Assembly (NCBI GenBank): GCA_947475545.1
Contig: CANJLL010000006.1
Coordinates: forward strand, 173,669 to 237,668
Source of the DNA: Chloroflexota bacterium
Lineage (GTDB): Bacteria; Chloroflexota; Limnocylindria; Limnocylindrales; CSP1-4
Reading direction: 5' to 3'
Length of the DNA stretch: 64,000 nucleotides
Shown: one piece after another, positions 39,671-49,727 of the stretch
Layout: every line of letters starts with the position of its first letter
Numbering within the stretch: the stretch's first letter is position 1
Program-made: the position numbers and the translations under genes
Notes under the pieces: model-generated
Seen by the model: the letters and a program-made list of their open reading frames with translations, nothing else
The model's database searches: none
What the model was told of the DNA's origin: nothing

Positions 39671-40335
39671 CGCGTGGTCGCTTCCCCGTGTCCGCGGCCC
39701 TCGCCACGGCCCGTCAGGTCACGGGCGACGCTCCGGAGGCCGCGATGGATCAGCACCCGAACGGCCCCCTCGGAGCGGCCCAGGACGCCGGCGATCTCGG
39801 CCGTGGTCATCTCGTCCACGAAGCGGAGCACCAGCGCGCGCCGCCGGTCCGCCGGCAGCCGGTCCACCGCCTGCCAGGCTGCCGCGGCCTCTTCACGCGC
39901 GACGACATCGCGCTCCACGTCGAGCGGGTGAACGGCGGTGGTAGCCGCCTCGAGGGGAGCGGTGGCCGTGCGACGCGTGGTCCGGCGCTGGGAGGCAATG
40001 GCGTTCCGCGCAATCTGGAACAGCCAGACCTTGAAGGTCGACGCGCCGTCGCCATCCTCGGGGCGCGCCCGCTCCTCGAACCGGGCAAGGTTCGCCAGGG
40101 CGGACAGGAACGTCCGCTCGGTCGCGTCCTCGGCGGCGTGATGATCGCCGAGCTCGTAGTACGCCAAGCTGTACACCTGCGCGAGATACCTGCGATAGAG
40201 GGCGTCGAAGGCGGCGGGGTCATGTTGGGCCGCCTCCACCATGCCGCGGTCGCGGTCGAGGTGGATCACCCGCGGCCCCTCCTCCCCCATCGGTCGCGGA
40301 GCCGCACTCGTCTTCCTGAACGCCGGTCGCTGCAC
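39667..40335 (-). CDS. ECF-type RNA polymerase sigma factor
   Basis: A 222-residue sigma-70 family protein of the ECF type. Region 2: DPAAFDALYRRYLAQVYSLAYYELGDHHAAEDATERTF with the DAxD-like core. Region 4: AWQAVDRLPADRRRALVLRFVDEM-TTAEIAGVLGRSEGAVRVLIHRGLRSV, a helix-turn-helix. No regions 1 or 3. The GTG at 40335 lies 4 nt after the birA stop; an ATG at 40290 is an alternative start. It is embedded in the birA-acc operon, so it is translated with fatty acid synthesis genes. Confidence 0.9.
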   Translation of the reverse strand: MQRPAFRKTSAAPRPMGEEGPRVIHLDRDRGMVEAAQHDPAAFDALYRRYLAQVYSLAYYELGDHHAAEDATERTFLSALANLARFEERARPEDGDGASTFKVWLFQIARNAIASQRRTTRRTATAPLEAATTAVHPLDVERDVVAREEAAAAWQAVDRLPADRRRALVLRFVDEMTTAEIAGVLGRSEGAVRVLIHRGLRSVARDLTGRGEGRGHGEATTR

Positions 40336-40339
40336 GGTG

Positions 40340-41242
40340 TTACACCCCCGCCGCAGAGTTGGCCGCAGGCTCTCCGGCCGGCGCCAGCCGGAGATGGCGG
40401 ACCTCGCCGCCCATGATCAGCCGCTCGCCGCCCGGGACGGCCGGATCGGCCACCACGAGCGCCCCGGTCCGGGCATCGACGCCCAGGGCCCGGACCACCT
40501 CGTCGGATCCGTCGGGGCGCTGAAGTCGCACGAAGCGGCCTACCACCAGCTGCCTGAGCGTCCAGTCGCCGACATCGAAGCGGCCGCCCTGGAGCGCCGC
40601 CACCCGCACCTCGAGCCGGCCGAGGAAGCCATCGAGCAGCGCGACCATGTCGATCGGTCGGCCGTGTGACGCCTCGCGGAGCGACGTCATGCCGGGCGCC
40701 AGCGCAGGCGGGAACGCTTCGGCCGGCCAGTCCGCATTGATCCCGATGCCGATGATCGCCGTGGGGGTGGCCGTCCCCAGGCCACTCGTCTCGCCCAGCA
40801 CGCCGGCGAGCTTCCGATACCCCGGGCCGCCCGCGTCCCGCGTGGGAAGCTGGAGCCCGGCCTGGGCCGCCCGATGGACGTCGGCGGGGTCCACCGTCTC
40901 CTCGACCACCATGTCGTTGGGCCACTTGAGCCGGATCGAGTGCTCGGCCAGGCCGGCGGCGTCCTCCGCGGCGTCGGCCATCGCCAGGCTCACCACGGCG
41001 CCCAGCTGCCAGACGCGGTCCGGCGCCAGCCAGCCGGGCCGGAAGCCCAGGGAGAGAAGGAGCGCACGGCCCGGGGGCGCGGTCCAGGTCCGGCCCTGGC
41101 GGCCGCGGCCCGCCGACTGCTCGTCGGCCACGGCCAGGCAGACCTCGGCCGTCCCATCGTCCAGCCAGCCGCGGACAACGTCGCTGGTGGAGGCCACGAC
41201 GGGAAAGCGCTCCTGGCGCGCCAGGAATCCGGACACGGTCAC
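40340..41242 (-). CDS. birA: biotin--[acetyl-CoA-carboxylase] ligase
   Basis: A 300-residue group-I-like biotin protein ligase. Biotin/ATP site DEQSAGRGRQGRTWTAP, KWPNDMVV, LAGVLGE and GIGINADWP, then a C-terminal SH3-like domain (GRFVRLQRPDGSDEV, RALGVDARTGALVV). There is no N-terminal DNA-binding helix-turn-helix, so it cannot act as an operon repressor. It modifies the AccB lysine encoded in the same operon. Confidence 0.93.
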   Translation of the reverse strand: MTVSGFLARQERFPVVASTSDVVRGWLDDGTAEVCLAVADEQSAGRGRQGRTWTAPPGRALLLSLGFRPGWLAPDRVWQLGAVVSLAMADAAEDAAGLAEHSIRLKWPNDMVVEETVDPADVHRAAQAGLQLPTRDAGGPGYRKLAGVLGETSGLGTATPTAIIGIGINADWPAEAFPPALAPGMTSLREASHGRPIDMVALLDGFLGRLEVRVAALQGGRFDVGDWTLRQLVVGRFVRLQRPDGSDEVVRALGVDARTGALVVADPAVPGGERLIMGGEVRHLRLAPAGEPAANSAAGV

Positions 41243-41270
41243 GCGGCGACGGGTCGGGGGCCGGTCCGGC

Positions 41271-42530
41271 TCAGCCGGCGGCCGCGTCGATGGCTTCCGG
41301 CTGCTCCAGCTGGAACGCCGCGTGCAGCGCCTTGAGGGCGACCTGCAGCTGGTCTTCGGCGATCATCGCCGTGATCCGGATCTCCGAGGTGGAGATCATC
41401 TCGATGTTCACGCCCGCATCCGCCAGGGAGCGGAACATCCGGGCCGCGTAGCCGGGGGCGTTCTGGATCCCCGCGCCGATGATGCTCACCTTGGCGACCG
41501 ACGCGTCCGTGGTCATCTCGCGGACGCCCAGGTCGCGGGCGATGGGCTCCAGGATCCGCTTGGCCCGGGCCAGCTCCACGCGCGGGGTGGTGAACGAGAG
41601 GTCCGTGGCGCCGTGGTGGCCCACGTTCTGGACGATGATGTCGACGTTGATCCCGGCCTCGGCCAGCGGCTCGAAGACGCGCGCGGCCACGCCCGGGCTG
41701 TCCGGGACGGCGACCAGGGTCACCTTGGCGACGTTGCGGTCATGGGCCAGCCCGCGAACCTTGTTCCGCTGCTCCACGTGCGGGTCCTCCGTGATGAGCG
41801 TCCCCGTTGCATCCTCGAAGGAGCTGAGGACTTCGATGACGACGTTGTTGACCCAGCCCAGCTCCACCGCGCGGACCTGCATGACCTGGGCGCCCTGGTG
41901 AGCCATCTCCAGCATCTCTTCGTACCCGATCAGCGGCAGCTGACGGGCGGCGGGGACCACGCGCGGGTCTGCCGTGTAGATGCCCTTGACGTCGGTGAAG
42001 ATCTGGCAGCGATCCGCCTTGAGCCCGGCGGCGAGGGCGACCGCGGTGGTGTCGGAGCCGCCGCGGCCGAGCGTGGTGGTCTCGGCGTGACCTGGCGCCA
42101 TGACGCTCAGGCCCTGGAAGCCCGCGACGATGACCACTTTGCCCTGCTCCAGCTCATGCTGGATGCGGCTGGGCTCCACGCCCGCGATGCGTGCCCGACC
42201 GTAGGTGCCGTCCGTGGTGATCCCGGCCTGGGCGCCGGTCAGGCTGATCGCCGGGACACCCAGCCCATGGAGGGCCATGGAGAGCAGCGTGGCGCTCTGG
42301 TGCTCGCCCGTTGCGAGGAGCATGTCCAGCTCGCGGGGATCCGGCTCGTCGGTGATGGCGGCCGCCAGGGCGAGCAGCTCGTCCGTGGTGTCGCCCATCG
42401 CGGAGACCACCACGACGAGGCGCGACCCGCTGTCGCGCTCGCGCTTGATCCGCCGGGCGACGCGCTGCATGCGCTCGGCGTTGGCGACCGAGGAGCCGCC
42501 GAACTTCTGGACGACAAGCGGTGATGGCAT
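41271..42530 (-). CDS. lysC: aspartate kinase
   Basis: A 419-residue aspartokinase, the first enzyme of lysine, threonine and methionine synthesis. VVQKFGGSSVANAERM, VVSAMGDTTDELL, TTTLGRGGSDTTAVALAA and FTDVKGIYTADPRVV give the kinase domain. Two ACT domains follow (VTLVAVPDSPGVAARVFEPLAEAG; VSIIGAGIQNAPGYAARMFRSLADAG), implying feedback control by lysine and/or threonine. Head of the minus-strand operon; TAAACT lies 6 nt before the ATG, implying a leaderless mRNA. Confidence 0.95.
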   Translation of the reverse strand: MPSPLVVQKFGGSSVANAERMQRVARRIKRERDSGSRLVVVVSAMGDTTDELLALAAAITDEPDPRELDMLLATGEHQSATLLSMALHGLGVPAISLTGAQAGITTDGTYGRARIAGVEPSRIQHELEQGKVVIVAGFQGLSVMAPGHAETTTLGRGGSDTTAVALAAGLKADRCQIFTDVKGIYTADPRVVPAARQLPLIGYEEMLEMAHQGAQVMQVRAVELGWVNNVVIEVLSSFEDATGTLITEDPHVEQRNKVRGLAHDRNVAKVTLVAVPDSPGVAARVFEPLAEAGINVDIIVQNVGHHGATDLSFTTPRVELARAKRILEPIARDLGVREMTTDASVAKVSIIGAGIQNAPGYAARMFRSLADAGVNIEMISTSEIRITAMIAEDQLQVALKALHAAFQLEQPEAIDAAAG

Positions 42531-42536
42531 GGCCGG

Positions 42537-42542
42537 AGTTTA
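42537..42542 (-). promoter_or_regulatory. -10-like box TAAACT, leaderless start of lysC
   Basis: TAAACT on the minus strand ends 6 nt before the lysC ATG. No -35 in the GC-rich upstream stretch. Confidence 0.45.
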
Positions 42543-42653
42543 CCAGCGGCGCCGGGGCCGCTCCCGGCCCGCGCCGGGGGGCCTGGCCCTGCCGGCGCCA
42601 GATCACGAGTAGCATCACCTTGTCGTGCCCCGTCGCCGCCAGGAGCCCAGCCT

Positions 42654-43352
42654 GTGTACTCAATCGCCCTCGCGATCGAGGACTACGTCCCGGTGATCCT
42701 GTCGGCCGCGGGCCTGTGGACCGTGACCCGCCTGATCCGCACTGGCGCCCGCGAGCACGAGGACGTCGCCCCGTCAATCGGGGGGACTGCGCTGGCGGCG
42801 TCGGCCTTGATCGTCGCCGGCGGGGTCAGCCGTGCGACGTGGAAGTTGATTATCGCCGGCGGCGGGCCAGACGTGGGCGCGCTCTACCTGGCCCTCTTCC
42901 CCGCGCTTGTCGTCGGCTACCTGACGCTCGCTACCGCGGCCTGGCTCCGCTGGACCAGTCCCGGATCACGGCGGGGTCGGGCCACGGCGCTGATCCCGGC
43001 CGCGGTCGCCGTCGCGCTCCTGATCCCCTTCACGGTAGCCCTCCAATCCCCAGACAGCCGGACCGTACCGCTGGCCTGGCTGCTGACTGGCGCCGCCGGA
43101 AGCGGCGCCCTCAGCCTGCTCCTGGCCCGCCGGGCGTGGCGGCGCGGGCTCAACCGGCTGGGATGGCTGTTCGTCCTCAACCTGGCCGTCACGCTTGCGC
43201 TCAACGGGGTTGCCCGGGCCGCCCAAGCCTCGGAAGGGGTGCAATGGGTGCAGCAGCTCATCAACACCGGGAACCAGGCCCTCTTCCTGGTCGCCGCTCG
43301 ACGACTGGCGGCGATCGCAGATTCTCCCGACCTGGAGGCCCGGGCCCGCTGA
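42654..43352 (+). CDS. seven-helix membrane protein of unknown function
   Basis: A 232-residue protein with about seven hydrophobic segments (VPVILSAAGLWTVTRLI, YLALFPALVVGYLTLATAAWL, ATALIPAAVAVALLIPF, VPLAWLLTGAAGSGALSLLL and others). No motif or catalytic residue recognised. GTG start with AGGAG about 9 nt upstream. Divergent from lysC across a 123-nt gap. Confidence 0.7.
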   Translation: MYSIALAIEDYVPVILSAAGLWTVTRLIRTGAREHEDVAPSIGGTALAASALIVAGGVSRATWKLIIAGGGPDVGALYLALFPALVVGYLTLATAAWLRWTSPGSRRGRATALIPAAVAVALLIPFTVALQSPDSRTVPLAWLLTGAAGSGALSLLLARRAWRRGLNRLGWLFVLNLAVTLALNGVARAAQASEGVQWVQQLINTGNQALFLVAARRLAAIADSPDLEARAR

Positions 43353-43649
43353 GATCGGCCCGACGCAGGATCGAGGCCACCAACGGCCGGGCACCCTTCT
43401 CAACGGCGCAGGCGGTTCCGCCGTCCCGCCTCCCACCCCGCGCCCGCGCCCGGGCCCGTTTCCGTCACCTACCCACCCGGTGCATGTTGGTCAGCGGATC
43501 CCCGCCATCTACCCGCCTCGTGCATCGCTGACACAAGCAGCCCGCCGCTCCACGCACGAACCCCCGCCTCGCCCGGCCGCAACCCCTGACCAACACTCGC
43601 GGGAGGGGTATCTGCCGGCTTCCAACCGTTCGAAGCCCTGCCCAGTCGA
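43353..43649. other. convergent non-coding stretch with short direct repeat
   Basis: No convincing gene. Two imperfect 17-nt copies of CTACCCRCCYSGTGCAT lie at 43469-43485 and 43509-43525 (period 40 nt). The stretch is between two convergent genes, so it likely includes termination signals, though no clear hairpin with a U tract is visible. Confidence 0.4.
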
Positions 43650-44161
43650 TCAGGCCGGGTGGAGCAGCTGGCTGGCAATCGCCACCACCCGCTCGTAGCT
43701 GATCCCATCGCGTTGGTCGACGGCGAGGGGGCGGTCGGTCGGTTCGAGCTCGATCCAGGGCCGCTCGCCGATCGGCGAGGTGTGCACGTGCAGCCTCAGG
43801 TTGGTCGTTCCCGCATAGAGGGGCTGAATTTCGTTGGAGAGCCAGCCGAAGTACGGCGGCTCGCTCTCCCGGCCCGGCGTCTGCCATACCTCGATCGAGC
43901 GATCCCAGTTCGCCTCGCTGAGCGACGCCCAGACGCCAAACTCCAGCTGCGCCGCCAGACCCCGAATGGGGATCCGGATGAGCCCGCGGATGAAGTGGTT
44001 GGTCTCGCCCGGCCGGACGATCCGGCACAAGTCGCTGTCGAGAGAGGACGAAGACGAATGTCCTCGGGCAGAGCCCGCCAGATGTCGGGGGCCTCCAGAT
44101 GCCAGGCGAGCGGGATCTCGTGCCGGAGCCCGCAGGTATGACATTCGAAGCTCAGGTCCAC
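43650..44161 (-). pseudogene. DUF2199 protein, frameshifted
   Basis: Two frames together make a DUF2199 protein. The N-terminal part starts at GTG 44161 (GGAGG 5 nt upstream) and reads VDLSFECHTCGLRHEIPLAW...ALPEDIR, with the family CxxC. The C-terminal part is in the next frame: SSLDSDLCRIVRPGETNHFIRG through EPPYFGWLSNEIQPL and ERPWIELEPTDRPLAVDQ to the end. The switch lies near 44047-44062, in a short-repeat tract (CGTCTTCGTCC), and fits loss of one base. It could be a real disruption or a sequencing error. Confidence 0.7.
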
Positions 44162-44199
44162 GGGGGCCTCCACTCGATCGTCCGGACGAGGACGCTCCC

Positions 44200-45156
44200 C
44201 TACTCCAGGCTCAGGACCCGCGCCCCCGCGTTCCGAACGGGCATGATCTCCGTGCGGCCCGGCAGGTCGGACGCCGCCGCTGTCGCGCTGAACGCCGCCG
44301 CGATCCGGTTTACGGACGCGCGGCTGTCGGCGAAGGCGATGATCGTGGAGCCCGCGCCCGACAGGCACGCGCCCAGCGCCCCGGCCTGGCGAGCCGCCGC
44401 GACCATGACGGGGAGCTGCGGGAAGACGGCCGCGCGATAGGGCTCGTGGAGGCGATCCTGGGTCAGCGCGCCGAACAGGTCGTTGCGGCCGGCGGCAAGC
44501 CCCGCGACGCCCAGGGCCACCCGCCCCAGGTTCGCGACCGCATCCGCGAAGGGCACCGTGGCCGGCAGCACCCCGCGCATCGACTTGGTCGAGAGGCGCA
44601 GTTCGGGGATGAACACCACGATCCGCAGGTCGCGCGGGACGTCGAAGCGGATGCTCTCCACTCCCGTCTCCAGCGCGGCCGAGACCACGAAGCCGCCCAG
44701 CAGCGCCGCGGCGGCGTTGTCGGGATGGCCCTCGATCGCGGTCGCCAGGCGGAGCACCTCGCGCATGGAGAGCGGCTGAAGAAGGAGGGCGTTGGCGGCC
44801 AGCAGCCCGCCCACCGTGGCGGCCGCGGATGAGCCCAGGCCGCGCGAGAGCGGGACCTGGTTGGCCATCCGGATCTTCCAGCCCAGCTGCTCGGGGACCC
44901 AGCCCGCGGCCCGGATCACGGTCTCCAGGCCCTCGATGAACCGGTTCCCACGGTCGTTGCCCAGCTCGCCGGCGCCCTCGCCCTCGACCTCGAGGGTGAT
45001 CTGCCCGTCGCAGTCGTGGCAGACCTCCAGCTCGATCCGGTTGGTCATGCCCAGGGCCATGCCGAGGCAGTCGAAGCCGGCGCCCAGGTTGGCCGTGGTG
45101 GCCGGGACCTCGACGACGACCCGTCGGCCTTCGAGCTCGGCGAGCGAGCCAATCAC
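44200..45156 (-). CDS. thrB: homoserine kinase
   Basis: A 318-residue GHMP kinase. VEVPATTANLGAGFDCLGMAL, the ATP loop PLSRGLGSSAAATVGGLLAAN and C-terminal GACLSGAGSTIIAF match ThrB. It phosphorylates homoserine for threonine synthase. GTG start at 45156; 31 nt after thrC, with which it forms an operon. Confidence 0.94.
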   Translation of the reverse strand: MIGSLAELEGRRVVVEVPATTANLGAGFDCLGMALGMTNRIELEVCHDCDGQITLEVEGEGAGELGNDRGNRFIEGLETVIRAAGWVPEQLGWKIRMANQVPLSRGLGSSAAATVGGLLAANALLLQPLSMREVLRLATAIEGHPDNAAAALLGGFVVSAALETGVESIRFDVPRDLRIVVFIPELRLSTKSMRGVLPATVPFADAVANLGRVALGVAGLAAGRNDLFGALTQDRLHEPYRAAVFPQLPVMVAAARQAGALGACLSGAGSTIIAFADSRASVNRIAAAFSATAAASDLPGRTEIMPVRNAGARVLSLE

Positions 45157-45187
45157 CGGGGGCTCACCACGGGGCTCACGGGGAGCC

Positions 45188-46279
<1,092 letters not shown>

Positions 46280-46286
46280 CGGCCGA

Positions 46287-46292
46287 ATGGTA
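46287..46292 (-). promoter_or_regulatory. -10-like box TACCAT, leaderless start of thrC
   Basis: TACCAT on the minus strand ends 7 nt before the thrC ATG, identical hexamer to those at polX and the 6.6-kb membrane protein. Confidence 0.45.
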
Positions 46293-46397
46293 GCCGAGAG
46301 GCCGTCCCCGCCGAAGGGCCGAATGGGCCGGGACCGTCGAACCGCTCCCGCCGTCCCCGCCCCAGGGCCACGGTCGTGCGGCCTCCCGCGCGTGGGC

Positions 46398-46403
46398 TAC
46401 ACT
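46398..46403 (+). promoter_or_regulatory. -10-like box TACACT, leaderless start of trpS
   Basis: TACACT ends 8 nt before the trpS ATG at 46412. No ribosome-binding sequence is present between them. Confidence 0.45.
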
Positions 46404-46411
46404 CGCGACCC

Positions 46412-47398
46412 ATGACCACGACCGCCGTCACCCCCCGGATCTTCAGCGGCATCCAGCCCTCTGGCGCGCCCCACCTGGGCAACGACCTGGGCGCGATCCG
46501 CAACTACGTCCGCCTCCAGGCCGAGTACGAGGCGATCTACTGCATCGTCGACTACCACGCCCTCACGTCCACCCACGACGCCGCGACGCTCCGGACGCGG
46601 ACGCGCGAGATGGCCGCGACGCTGCTCTCCCTGGGCCTTGACCCGGAGCGCTGCACCCTGTTCGTGCAATCCAATCGCCCGGAGTGCACGGAGCTGGCCT
46701 GGCTCCTGACCACGGTGACGCCGGTCAGCTGGCTGGAGCGCACGCCCACGTACAAGGAGAAGAAGCAGAACCAGCCGGACGACGTCAACCACGGCTTGTT
46801 GACGTACCCGGTCCTCCAGGCGGCGGACATCATCCTGTACAAGGCGACCATGGTCCCCGTCGGGCGCGACCAGGCGGCGCACCTGGAGCTGAGCCGAGAG
46901 ATCGTGCGCGCCTTCAACAACCGGTACGGCGAGACATTCCCCGAGCCGCAGGCGGTCTACACCGAGGCGCCCGTCGTGCTGGGCACCGACGGCGTCCGGA
47001 AGATGTCCAAGTCCCTGGGCAACGCCATCGAGGTCCTGGCCGACCCGGAGACGGTCCGCAAGCAGGTCATGGGCATGGTCACCGACACCACCCGGGCCCT
47101 GCGCAAGGACCCCGGCCACCCCGACACCTGCAACGTCTGCCAGCTGCAGCGCTTCTTTGGCGACGATCACGAGGGACTCTGGGAGGGCGAGCGGACCGCC
47201 CAGACCGGCTGCGTCGACATGAAGAAGCTGCTGGCCGCGCGGATCACGGACCACTACGCCGCGGCGCGCGAGCGCTACCTGGAGCTGATGGCCACCCCCG
47301 ACCGCGTGGACGAGATCCTCGCAGCGGGCGCAGAGCGGCTCAAGCCCCTGGCGACCGCGACGATGGCCGAAGTCCGCGAGCGGATGGGGCTGCGCTGA
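46412..47398 (+). CDS. trpS: tryptophanyl-tRNA synthetase
   Basis: A 328-residue class I synthetase. SGIQPSGAPHLGN contains the HIGH-type motif (HLGN), and KMSKSLGN is the second signature. GRDQAAHLELSREIV is typical of TrpRS. The ORF track starts far upstream in antisense thrC/thrB, which is excluded. First gene of a plus-strand run with the AI-2E permease and surE. Confidence 0.96.
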   Translation: MTTTAVTPRIFSGIQPSGAPHLGNDLGAIRNYVRLQAEYEAIYCIVDYHALTSTHDAATLRTRTREMAATLLSLGLDPERCTLFVQSNRPECTELAWLLTTVTPVSWLERTPTYKEKKQNQPDDVNHGLLTYPVLQAADIILYKATMVPVGRDQAAHLELSREIVRAFNNRYGETFPEPQAVYTEAPVVLGTDGVRKMSKSLGNAIEVLADPETVRKQVMGMVTDTTRALRKDPGHPDTCNVCQLQRFFGDDHEGLWEGERTAQTGCVDMKKLLAARITDHYAAARERYLELMATPDRVDEILAAGAERLKPLATATMAEVRERMGLR

Positions 47399-47430
47399 CC
47401 GATGGACCGGCGCCCGCGGCCGGGGGTCCG

Positions 47431-48669
47431 GTGAGCCTGGACCTGACGCGCCGCGAGCGGCGCTGGCTGGAGGCGCTCCTCGTCCTGTCCACGGTCGCGG
47501 TCGCCTACATCGTGCTGGGCTTTGCCGCCCAGGTCATGGCCGACTTCGGCGACGTCATCCTGGTCTTCTTCCTCGCCTGGCTGCTGGCCTTCGCGCTCAG
47601 CCCGCTGGTCAGCCGCCTGACCCTGGCCATCCCGCTGTTGCCCAGGGTGGCGGCCGTCGTGGTCGTCTACGGGTCGCTGCTGGTGGGGCTGGGGGTCGTG
47701 ATCGTCCTGGTCACGGGCGCCGTGGCCCGCTCGATCACGGCCTTTGTCCGGAGCATCCCGTCGCTTTCGGCCGACCTGCCCCGCCTCATCGCGCCGTGGG
47801 AGGACTGGCTCCGGAGCCTCGGCCTCATGGACGTCGACCTGGCGGCCAGGGCCCAGGACCTGGTCCAGAACATCGGGGCCTATGCGGACCGGCTGGCTGG
47901 GCCGTTGCAGGGCCTGGCGGTCGCCAGCCTGGGCACGATCGGCAACCTGCTGCTCATCTTCATGCTGTCGCTGTACATGATCGCCGACCGTGACGGCATC
48001 CTGGCGTTCCTCTTCCGATTGGTGCCGCCCGCCTACAAGGAGCAGGCCACCTTCCTCGAGCAGAGCGTGGCGCGCTCCTTCGGCGGCTTCCTGCGCGGCC
48101 AGGCCGTCATGGGCATCACCTATGGGCTCGTGGGCACGGTCACCAGCCTCGTGCTGGGCCTGGACTACCTGCCCGCCACCTCGGCGCTCGCCGGCGTCCT
48201 GATGGCCATCCCGTTCTTTGGGCCGTTCGCGGCGTGGGCGCCGCCGGTGCTCGTGGCCGCGGTGACGGCGCCGGGCGCGATGGTCCCGGCGCTGATCGCG
48301 ATGGCCGCTGGCTGGATGGTGGTCATGAACGTGCTCCAGCCGCGAGTGATGGCAGATGCCCTGCGGATCCACCCGGTCGTGGTGCTGGGCTCGGTCTTGC
48401 TGGGGCTCAAGGTCGCGGGCATCGGCGGGGCCGTGTTCGGGATCCCGATCGCGGCCGTCCTCTCCGCGTTCTTCTTCCACAGCGTCCAGCGAGCCGGCGA
48501 CACGGGGAGCATCGCCCGCCGGGCGGCGCGACGGCTGGAAGCCCGGGAGGGCCGCCCTGTCCGAGTGCCCCGGGAGCCACTGCCTGGCCAGGATCCCGAC
48601 ATCGACGCACCGCCAGGCAACCCGCAACCGGCGCCCGACACCGGCTCGGCGGAAGGAGTCAGCGCGTGA
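47431..48669 (+). CDS. AI-2E family permease (UPF0118)
   Basis: A 412-residue membrane protein of the AI-2 exporter/PerM family. Several transmembrane helices (ALLVLSTVAVAYIVLGFAAQVM, VILVFFLAWLLAFALSPLV, GTIGNLLLIFMLSLYMIAD) and the C-terminal conserved stretch IPFFGPFAAWAPPVLVA...VMNVLQPRVMADALRIHPVVVL. Substrate unknown. GTG start 32 nt after trpS; stop overlaps the start of surE (GTGA). Confidence 0.88.
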   Translation: MSLDLTRRERRWLEALLVLSTVAVAYIVLGFAAQVMADFGDVILVFFLAWLLAFALSPLVSRLTLAIPLLPRVAAVVVVYGSLLVGLGVVIVLVTGAVARSITAFVRSIPSLSADLPRLIAPWEDWLRSLGLMDVDLAARAQDLVQNIGAYADRLAGPLQGLAVASLGTIGNLLLIFMLSLYMIADRDGILAFLFRLVPPAYKEQATFLEQSVARSFGGFLRGQAVMGITYGLVGTVTSLVLGLDYLPATSALAGVLMAIPFFGPFAAWAPPVLVAAVTAPGAMVPALIAMAAGWMVVMNVLQPRVMADALRIHPVVVLGSVLLGLKVAGIGGAVFGIPIAAVLSAFFFHSVQRAGDTGSIARRAARRLEAREGRPVRVPREPLPGQDPDIDAPPGNPQPAPDTGSAEGVSA

Positions 48670-49673
48670 ACCCCGGCGACCCACGCGACCCGGATGGCCG
48701 CGGCGCCGGCGACGACCGGCCGAGCTCGCCACGGCCCGAGGTGCCCGAGATGACCCGTGAACGGGCCCGGTCGGAGCGACGAGATCTCGACCTGGAGCGC
48801 GGCGAGCCGGTCGCTGGCGGGATGGAGGGGGTGGACAGGGCCCACGCCCTTCGTCCCCACGCCCGGCCCCTGGGCGAGTGGCCCAGCCGTCCCCGGATCC
48901 TGGTCACCAACGATGACGGCGTGGAGTCGCGCGGCCTGCTGGCCCTCAAGCAGGCGCTCGACCCCATCGGCGACGTGACGGTGGTCGCGCCTGACACCAA
49001 CCAGAGCACCGTGGGCCACCAGAAGACGCTCATGCGCCCGCTCCGCGTCCGGGAGCGCCAGCTGGCGGACGGATCGCAGGCCTGGTCGATCGACGGCTCC
49101 CCCACCGATGCCGTCAGCCTCGCCTTCCTGGGCTACTTCGATCACCGCTTCGACCTGGTCGCCTCCGGGATCAACTACGGGGCCAACCTGGGCGATGACA
49201 TCACCTACTCCGGCACGGTGAGCGCGGCGATGGAGGCCGTGATCAACGGCTGCCCCGCCTTCGCGATCTCGCAGGAGTACTACGAGCATCCCGACTTTGC
49301 CCTCGCGGCCCTCGCGGCACGGGTGGTCGCGCGCAACATCCTCGAGCACGGCCTGGCGCCCGGCGAGCTGGTCAACGTCAACGTGCCCGCTGTCGATCCC
49401 GACGAGTTCGCCGGCTTCGAGGTCACCCGCCTGGGCAAGCGGATCTACCAGGACGAGCTGATCGAGCGGCGCGACCCACGTGGGCTCCCCTACTTCTGGA
49501 TCGGCGGTCCGCCGCCGTCGGGCCTGGCGATCGCCGGAACGGACTTCCACGCGGTCATCAACCGCAAGGTCGCGATCACGCCGATCCACCTCGATCTCAC
49601 CGGGCGGAGCCTGCTGCGCCGCCTGAAGACGTGGCGCTGGGAGATGGACGAGGACCCCGAGCAGGCGATCTGA
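48666..49673 (+). CDS. surE: 5'-nucleotidase SurE with N-terminal extension
   Basis: A 335-residue protein whose core starts near residue 78: RILVTNDDGVESRG (acidic metal pair DD), VVAPDTNQSTVGH, GSPTDAVSLAF, VASGINYGANLGDDITYSGTVSAAMEA. SurE dephosphorylates nucleoside 5'-monophosphates. The first 77 residues are charged and unique; an alternative start is ATG at 48750. Overlaps the permease by 4 nt. Confidence 0.92.
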   Translation: MNPGDPRDPDGRGAGDDRPSSPRPEVPEMTRERARSERRDLDLERGEPVAGGMEGVDRAHALRPHARPLGEWPSRPRILVTNDDGVESRGLLALKQALDPIGDVTVVAPDTNQSTVGHQKTLMRPLRVRERQLADGSQAWSIDGSPTDAVSLAFLGYFDHRFDLVASGINYGANLGDDITYSGTVSAAMEAVINGCPAFAISQEYYEHPDFALAALAARVVARNILEHGLAPGELVNVNVPAVDPDEFAGFEVTRLGKRIYQDELIERRDPRGLPYFWIGGPPPSGLAIAGTDFHAVINRKVAITPIHLDLTGRSLLRRLKTWRWEMDEDPEQAI

Positions 49674-49692
49674 GGCCATCGCCCGGCTGCGG

Positions 49693-49709
49693 CGCGGGGC
49701 CGCCCCGCG
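49693..49709 (+). terminator. hairpin between convergent surE and sulP
   Basis: CGCGGGG-CCG-CCCCGCG forms a perfect 7-bp stem with a 3-nt loop in the convergent gap. No U tract, so it may act with Rho or serve as a bidirectional end. Confidence 0.35.
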
Positions 49710-49727
49710 GGCCCCGGCGGGACGACC

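Noticed and set aside
40340-41242. BirA as a transcriptional repressor of the operon
   Set aside because: There is no N-terminal helix-turn-helix; the protein begins at the catalytic domain.
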